The notes below the pieces were generated by a model that was given only the letters and a program-made list of their open reading frames with translations, was not told the DNA's origin and made no database searches. Below, in pieces: positions 60,135 to 64,000 of a stretch of 64,000 nucleotides of DNA (the stretch's first letter is position 1; every line of letters begins with the position of its first letter). The DNA comes from Tridacna crocea (lineage: Eukaryota > Mollusca > Bivalvia > Cardiida > Cardiidae): assembly GCA_943736015.1 (NCBI GenBank), contig OX031070.1:40292173-40356172 (forward strand), in the 5' to 3' direction. A program made the position numbers and the translations under genes.

Positions 60135-60357
60135 TGAACACTTTACCAAACGGTTAAACTTTTAGACTGAACCAAATTGAAAGCTTTGCAGAAAAAATAT
60201 AAATGTTGCACAAATTATGAAATCTGTATTTGAAAGGGTAGAAAATTTGTGACAAGGGTAATTAATGCTGGTTACCAGCATTGTCTCCAATTCCCACAAT
60301 GTTTTCAGTCTTTTTTCTTGGGGTCGTTACGAATAGGTGTTGTGCGATAAAGGTTTG
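60135..60357 (-). mobile_element. Degenerate family A MITE
   Basis: CACTTTACCAAACGGTTAAA, GGTTACCAGCATTGTCTCC and GGGGTCGTTACGAATAGG. The left hairpin arm is damaged (GTGACAAGGGTAATTAATGC). Confidence 0.7.
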
Positions 60358-60594
60358 AATCGTAATTTTTCATCCGACTGTAGTTCTATAGTCGCTCCCC
60401 ATCGAATCGAACACAATCTACCTCTTTTGTAATCTGGGCGAATCATAAAGCGATATGAAATGAAGTTTAGTCAAATCATGTTTATATCTAATCTGTGACA
60501 TTTCTTGTCATATTTGTAGAGATAGAGCAATCAATACTGACTCAACTAACCATGTGCCTCTACGTGTGATTTTAGATTCCTATTGCGTCTTCTT

Positions 60595-60810
60595 AATAAC
60601 TTTTGACCGCATAACCAAACTGTAATACACGTGAAAATTAAAAGTGTCAGCAGACGACATTTCAAAACTTCGTTTTAATGATAGAATTGGTCGTGAAAGG
60701 ACTGAAACACTGTGGAGAATGTAGATGCTGGTTACTAGCCCCGTCTCTTTTTCCCCACAATGTTTTCAAAAGATGTCCCGCTTTTGGTCGTTAAACACAT
60801 CGGAACAAAA
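60595..60810 (-). mobile_element. Degenerate family A MITE
   Basis: GTGTCAGCAGACGACATTTC, GATGCTGGTTACTAGC, CCCCACAATGTTTTCAAAAG and TTGGTCGTTAAACAC. Confidence 0.65.
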
Positions 60811-60934
60811 CACTTCCGGTCATAGGAGCCAAAAAAAGTAGTTCCATTTAAAAATGCGATTTTGTGAGAAAGGCAATTGGAAGACAGGTCTGACAATTAT
60901 TCCTCTCATGCTGTGTGTTGATACATCTGCATAT

Positions 60935-61104
60935 TGGCTGCAACACGCGAAAAGGTGCACTCGGACTTTTGCGTTAAGTGGCGTCTCGGATCAGCCTGCG
61001 CAGTCCGCACAAGCTAATCCGAAACGACACTTTCCGTTTTAGGCTGATCCGAGACGACACTTTACACAAACGCCCGAATGACCCTTTTCGCGTGTTGCTG
61101 GCCA
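60935..61104. mobile_element. Family C MITE with internal deletion, copy 5
   Basis: TGGCTGCAACACGCGAAAAG to CGCGTGTTGCTGGCCA, 170 bp, lacking ~95 bp of the middle relative to the other copies. Confidence 0.85.
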
Positions 61105-61312
61105 ATAATAGCATCAACACATGCCAGTCTGCGCGAACTGCAGGCTGACCTAGGTCGAAACTTTTCGCTATTTACTGGTTTTCTACTTCTGAAAGAACCA
61201 GTCAATCCCATAATTTGTTGATAGACAAAATGAAATTTATAGACCCATTATTATGCCATAACGTGTTTGTTACAATGCATTATGGAGATCATTTATCCAG
61301 AGCATGGCTGGG
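61105..61312 (+). mobile_element. Family D-like element
   Basis: ATGCCAGTCTGCGCGAACTG, CTGACCTAGGTCGAAACTTT and CATTATTATGCCATAA. The right side ends ATCCAGAGCATGGCTGGG. Confidence 0.5.
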
Positions 61313-61433
61313 TTTGCTATTTCAACGATGTCGTTAGTAGCTCTTCGTTGTATTTCTTGTGGAAACGTTTGGAGCCTGTGATAACGTGACGTAACATGGT
61401 CTGCAACAAGAAGTACAGAGATTGACGTTGTCT

Positions 61434-61762
61434 GCGCATGTCATATTTTTCGAAGATTCGACCTGTCTCATATAACGCATCACTCTCCCCGATATCCGGG
61501 AGAGTGTAATAATATGCGCTATTAAGTAGCAATTGAGAAAATGGCTTTTATCAATAGGGTTGAGGAGAAATCACGCCTGTTTTAGCTCCAGATTTCTCTA
61601 AACTGCTGATCATAGCTGAGTGAATCGAATCAGGTAGAGTTCTATTGAGTAAACGTTTATTTTAGTTTGAAATTCAAAGTAACGGTTGTCGCGTGGAAAT
61701 GTGGTCCGGTCCCGTGTACCCAGGATGCCCAAATTCGATAGATGAGTACTTGTAGAATCAGG
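61434..61762 (+). repeat. Dispersed ~330-bp repeat (pair with 22967-23296)
   Basis: GCGCATGTCATATTTTTCG, CTCCCCGATATCCGGGAGAG, GCAATTGAGAAAATGG, GTTTTAGCTCCAGATTTCTC, AAATGTGGTCCGGTCC, TCGATAGATGAGTAC: the inverse of 22967-23296. Includes a small palindrome at CCCGATATCCGGG. Confidence 0.75.
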
Positions 61763-62230
61763 GGTAACCTACATCAGACATTTTAAACCCGCCATTTTCG
61801 TTTTAAAAAGGTAAGTGTTTCAGCTTGTACACTTTTGTTATTGAAGATCTGTTCAAACAAAACAGTGCATATGGTACCTGACAACTTTCTTCGTTAGTAT
61901 ACATTAATATTTTGTTCATTAGTTTCGTTGATTTTGCAATTTCCTCCGCACAATTTTCGAGGCCGGTGACACATGTGGGATTTAAAAATAGATGTAGTAT
62001 ACAATGCCGTTAAGAATAATTGTGTTGAAGTGTTTAGAACTACAACATTGTTTCATGGCATTTTGATTTTACGAATAGGACAAATATATTTACCGTCACC
62101 AGATGACGTAGCTATTCTTAGTAAATTTTAGACACATACATCTTTTTAAAGTCATTAATCTGCACTTTGCGCACAAAATGGCGGCTATTCCGACACGTCT
62201 GCTATGACGTAGGTTGTCACCCTTGAGAAT
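61762..62230. mobile_element. Candidate element with GGGTAACCTACATCAGAC ends
   Basis: Left GTAACCTACATCAGACATTT, CCCGCCATTTTCG and right AAATGGCGGCTATTCC, GACGTAGGTTGTCACCC pair imperfectly over ~40 bp. The ~380-bp interior is AT-rich and non-coding. Single copy. Confidence 0.5.
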
Positions 62231-62389
62231 GCGGGAGATAATGCATAGATTGGTTATTTTCCCGATACCCCTCAAGTTATATCTGTATTTAAAACGAGTA
62301 TCAGTTCATGCAACGACTCATCGCTTCCTTTTACTGTAACCTTCCGATGTATGCGGTGTTTTACGTTTTACTATACATGTATTACAATA

Positions 62390-62613
62390 TTCAAGACTTG
62401 TCCAAATTAAAAATATTCGCAGACTGCAGACCAAAATGTTGCATAAAATGATCAGATTTACCTTTGTGAAAAGGATTGTGGGAAGAGCAAATTTTGTTTT
62501 ATATGATTCTCTCCTCTTTCCACATATTTTTCTTATTTTACGTTTTCTTATGCAGGATCATTGAAATAAGTCACACTAATTAATTCTGTGTCGGACTGTT
62601 TGGTAAAGGGATA
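62390..62613 (-). mobile_element. Degenerate family A MITE
   Basis: CAAGACTTGTCCAAATTAAA, TCGCAGACTGCAGACC, GGATTGTGGGAAGAGC and GACTGTTTGGTAAAGGGATA. Confidence 0.65.
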
Positions 62614-62936
62614 AGGGAGGAAGATAAAGTTGTGTTGCTCACAATACAATTTTCTTCGCGTCTATTGCGAGTCGCTGGAGTAAATATTTCGTAGAAATAA
62701 AAGCCGAGAAAAAAACCGCAGAGAGTAAAAAAAAATGACTGATGATCTGTGGAAAAGGGGGCTTAATGCATCTTCAAAAATATCGACTTAGGTCAGTGTG
62801 CGCAGTCCGCACCGGTTGATGGTTAGATAAAGATGGTTCCCACGTGATGTTTAACTTGATGAGAATAAGGAAACTCTTCGCAGTACTTTTATCGCCATAG
62901 GGTACTCTAGTTCTTATCGGTGACTATTGTTGCCTT
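62614..62936. other. No gene seen; family D end
   Basis: GTGGAAAAGGGGGCTTAATG at 62750-62770 and TCGACTTAGGTCAGTGTGCG form a D left half; the rest is unassigned. Confidence 0.45.
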
Positions 62937-63165
62937 TTAAACCTTTCCCAAACGACAAACTTTTGGACTAGACCAAATTGAAAGCATTTGCAGACGACAA
63001 TTCAACTCTTGCTGAAAAAATAATTTCTGTCTATGATAGAGTAGAAAACATTGTGGGAAAAGGAGAGAATGCTGGTTACCAGCATTTTCTCCTTTTCCCA
63101 CAATGTTTTCAAAAGGCTACTATTCTAGACCCGTAAAAATCAGGGATTGTTTGGGAAAGGGTTAA
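62937..63165 (-). mobile_element. Family A TTAA MITE (CCCTTTCCC subtype)
   Basis: Complete 229-bp copy, nearly identical to 40911-41140. One base is lost from the left C-run (TTAAACCTTTCCC). Confidence 0.92.
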
Positions 63166-63235
63166 CCATCAAGAGATAAAGGTATCGATGGTAGAAGATG
63201 TAGATCAAGGTAAGGCTACAGAGAACGTGCAGTTT

Positions 63236-63466
63236 AAACAACTCATTACCAAACGACAACATTTTAGGCTTGTCCAAATTGAAAGCATTTGCAGACCACA
63301 AAATAAAAATGACTGAAAATTTGAAATTTCTTTTGTGAAGGGTAGAAATCATTGTAGGAAAAGGAGAAAATGCTGGTTACCAGCATTTTCTCCTTTTCCC
63401 ACAATGTTTTCAAAAGGCTTCTTTCTCAGGGAAGTCAAAAGTAGGGATTGTATGGTAATGGGTTAA
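63236..63466 (-). mobile_element. Family A TTAA MITE
   Basis: Left end AACAACTCATTACCAAACG (TTAA decayed), right GGTAATGGGTTAA. Hairpin with ATCATTGTAGGAAAAGG change on one side. Confidence 0.88.
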
Positions 63467-63549
63467 GCCATAAAACTCCCAAAACACCGGTCAGTTTCGG
63501 TTAAGACCAGATCTATGCAGTCTGATTTAGATCTTCTCCATAAACTTTT

Positions 63550-63782
63550 TTAACCCTTTACTCCATAGACCTGTACTCATTTCTACACAATGCTTGTAGG
63601 AGCTTTTGGAAAACATTGTGGCAAAAGGTGAAATTGCTCGTGACGAGCAATTTCACCTTTTGTCACAATGTTTTCTATGCTATCAAAAGGTGTCATTTAC
63701 ACATAAGAAACGGCTTCATCCTTGCTGTTATTTAGGGTCAATTAGAGATGCTATAAAAATGCTTTATGGGGTAAAGGGTTAA
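63550..63782 (+). mobile_element. Family B TTAA MITE
   Basis: Complete; CCCTTTACTCCATAGACC with a 4-bp insert (CTGT), hairpin GTGAAATTGCTCGTGACGAG, end TTATGGGGTAAAGGG + TTAA. Confidence 0.9.
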
Positions 63783-64000
63783 GCACCAAGGGTTGAGTTA
63801 CTATAGCATGTAACTCGAGTGCTGCAGATATCCGCTATCTTCACTAAATAGTTCTGAAACTAGATACTGTAACTCACGACAAATCGGAGTGAAAATTGTT
63901 ATCTAGGATGATATCCGGGACAATAATTTAGATTTCCTTGAGTGAGGAGATCTGGAATAAACAATTTCCCCGGTAAAATATCATACCGGTATTTTATGGG
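63783..64000. other. No gene or repeat recognised
   Basis: Window end. A short palindrome ACCGGTATTTTATGGG / GGTAAAATATCATACC may start another element beyond the edge. Confidence 0.35.

Overview
This is a eukaryotic, AT-rich, gene-poor stretch of animal nuclear DNA. It has no operons, Shine-Dalgarno sites or phage/IS genes. The density of short palindromic DNA transposons, the mollusc-style retroelement tail ending in (AATC)n, the tRNA-derived SINEs and an IL-17-like cytokine gene together suggest a bivalve mollusc. I cannot name the species.

Three protein-coding loci are supportable. (1) 11140-13722 (+) is an uninterrupted 860-codon frame. Its first ~130 residues look like a PTB/PH-type domain, and a long low-complexity tail holds a tandem 48-residue repeat. 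(2) 53964-55106 (+) is an intronless 380-residue alpha/beta-hydrolase of the ABHD1/ABHD3 type. Asp and His are kept, but Gly replaces the nucleophilic Ser. (3) 57553-58242 (-) is the terminal coding exon of a secreted IL-17-like cytokine with a furin-type site. It opens directly after a splice acceptor, so the first exon lies further right and is not identified. No intact tRNA, rRNA or autonomous transposase gene was seen.

Most of the rest is miniature transposons. The dominant family (here 'A') is a ~230-bp palindrome flanked by TTAA, with CCCTTTACCA-type ends and a very strong central hairpin. About 55-60 copies, intact or decayed, spread over both strands. A sister family 'B' (4 copies) has the same ends and a different but alignable hairpin. 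Other families: C (GTAAAGTGTCGTCTCGG palindromes, TGGC...GCCA ends), D (CTGTGAAAAGGGGGCTTAA type), D' (AGATCAGACTGCAC hairpin, TTAA ends), E (~560 bp, TTAA + AGGTGG ends), F (~370 bp, TTAA + GGTA ends), G (~445-bp fold-back, CACGGCGGGG ends), H (~400 bp, CATCTTCGCGAGCCAAGG ends with 9-bp target duplications, Mutator-like), I (GTGAAAGATCGAAATT fold-back), J (ATTCACCAACC / TTGGCTAAACCGAA palindromes), K (perfect ~80-bp palindrome), L (50-bp tandem hairpin array) and P (a ~450-bp dispersed repeat).

Layout: 1-11 kb and 14-53 kb are repeat mosaics, with many nested or TTAA-sharing insertions. Gene 1 sits at 11.1-13.7 kb, gene 2 at 54.0-55.1 kb and gene 3 at 57.6-58.2 kb. MITEs come within 150 bp upstream of gene 2 and 22 bp downstream of gene 3. 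The genes show no functional link to each other. The most striking signal is that both arms of the family A/B hairpin change together in several copies, so the palindrome is being maintained or re-templated rather than decaying arm by arm. Family letters are mine, for this window only.
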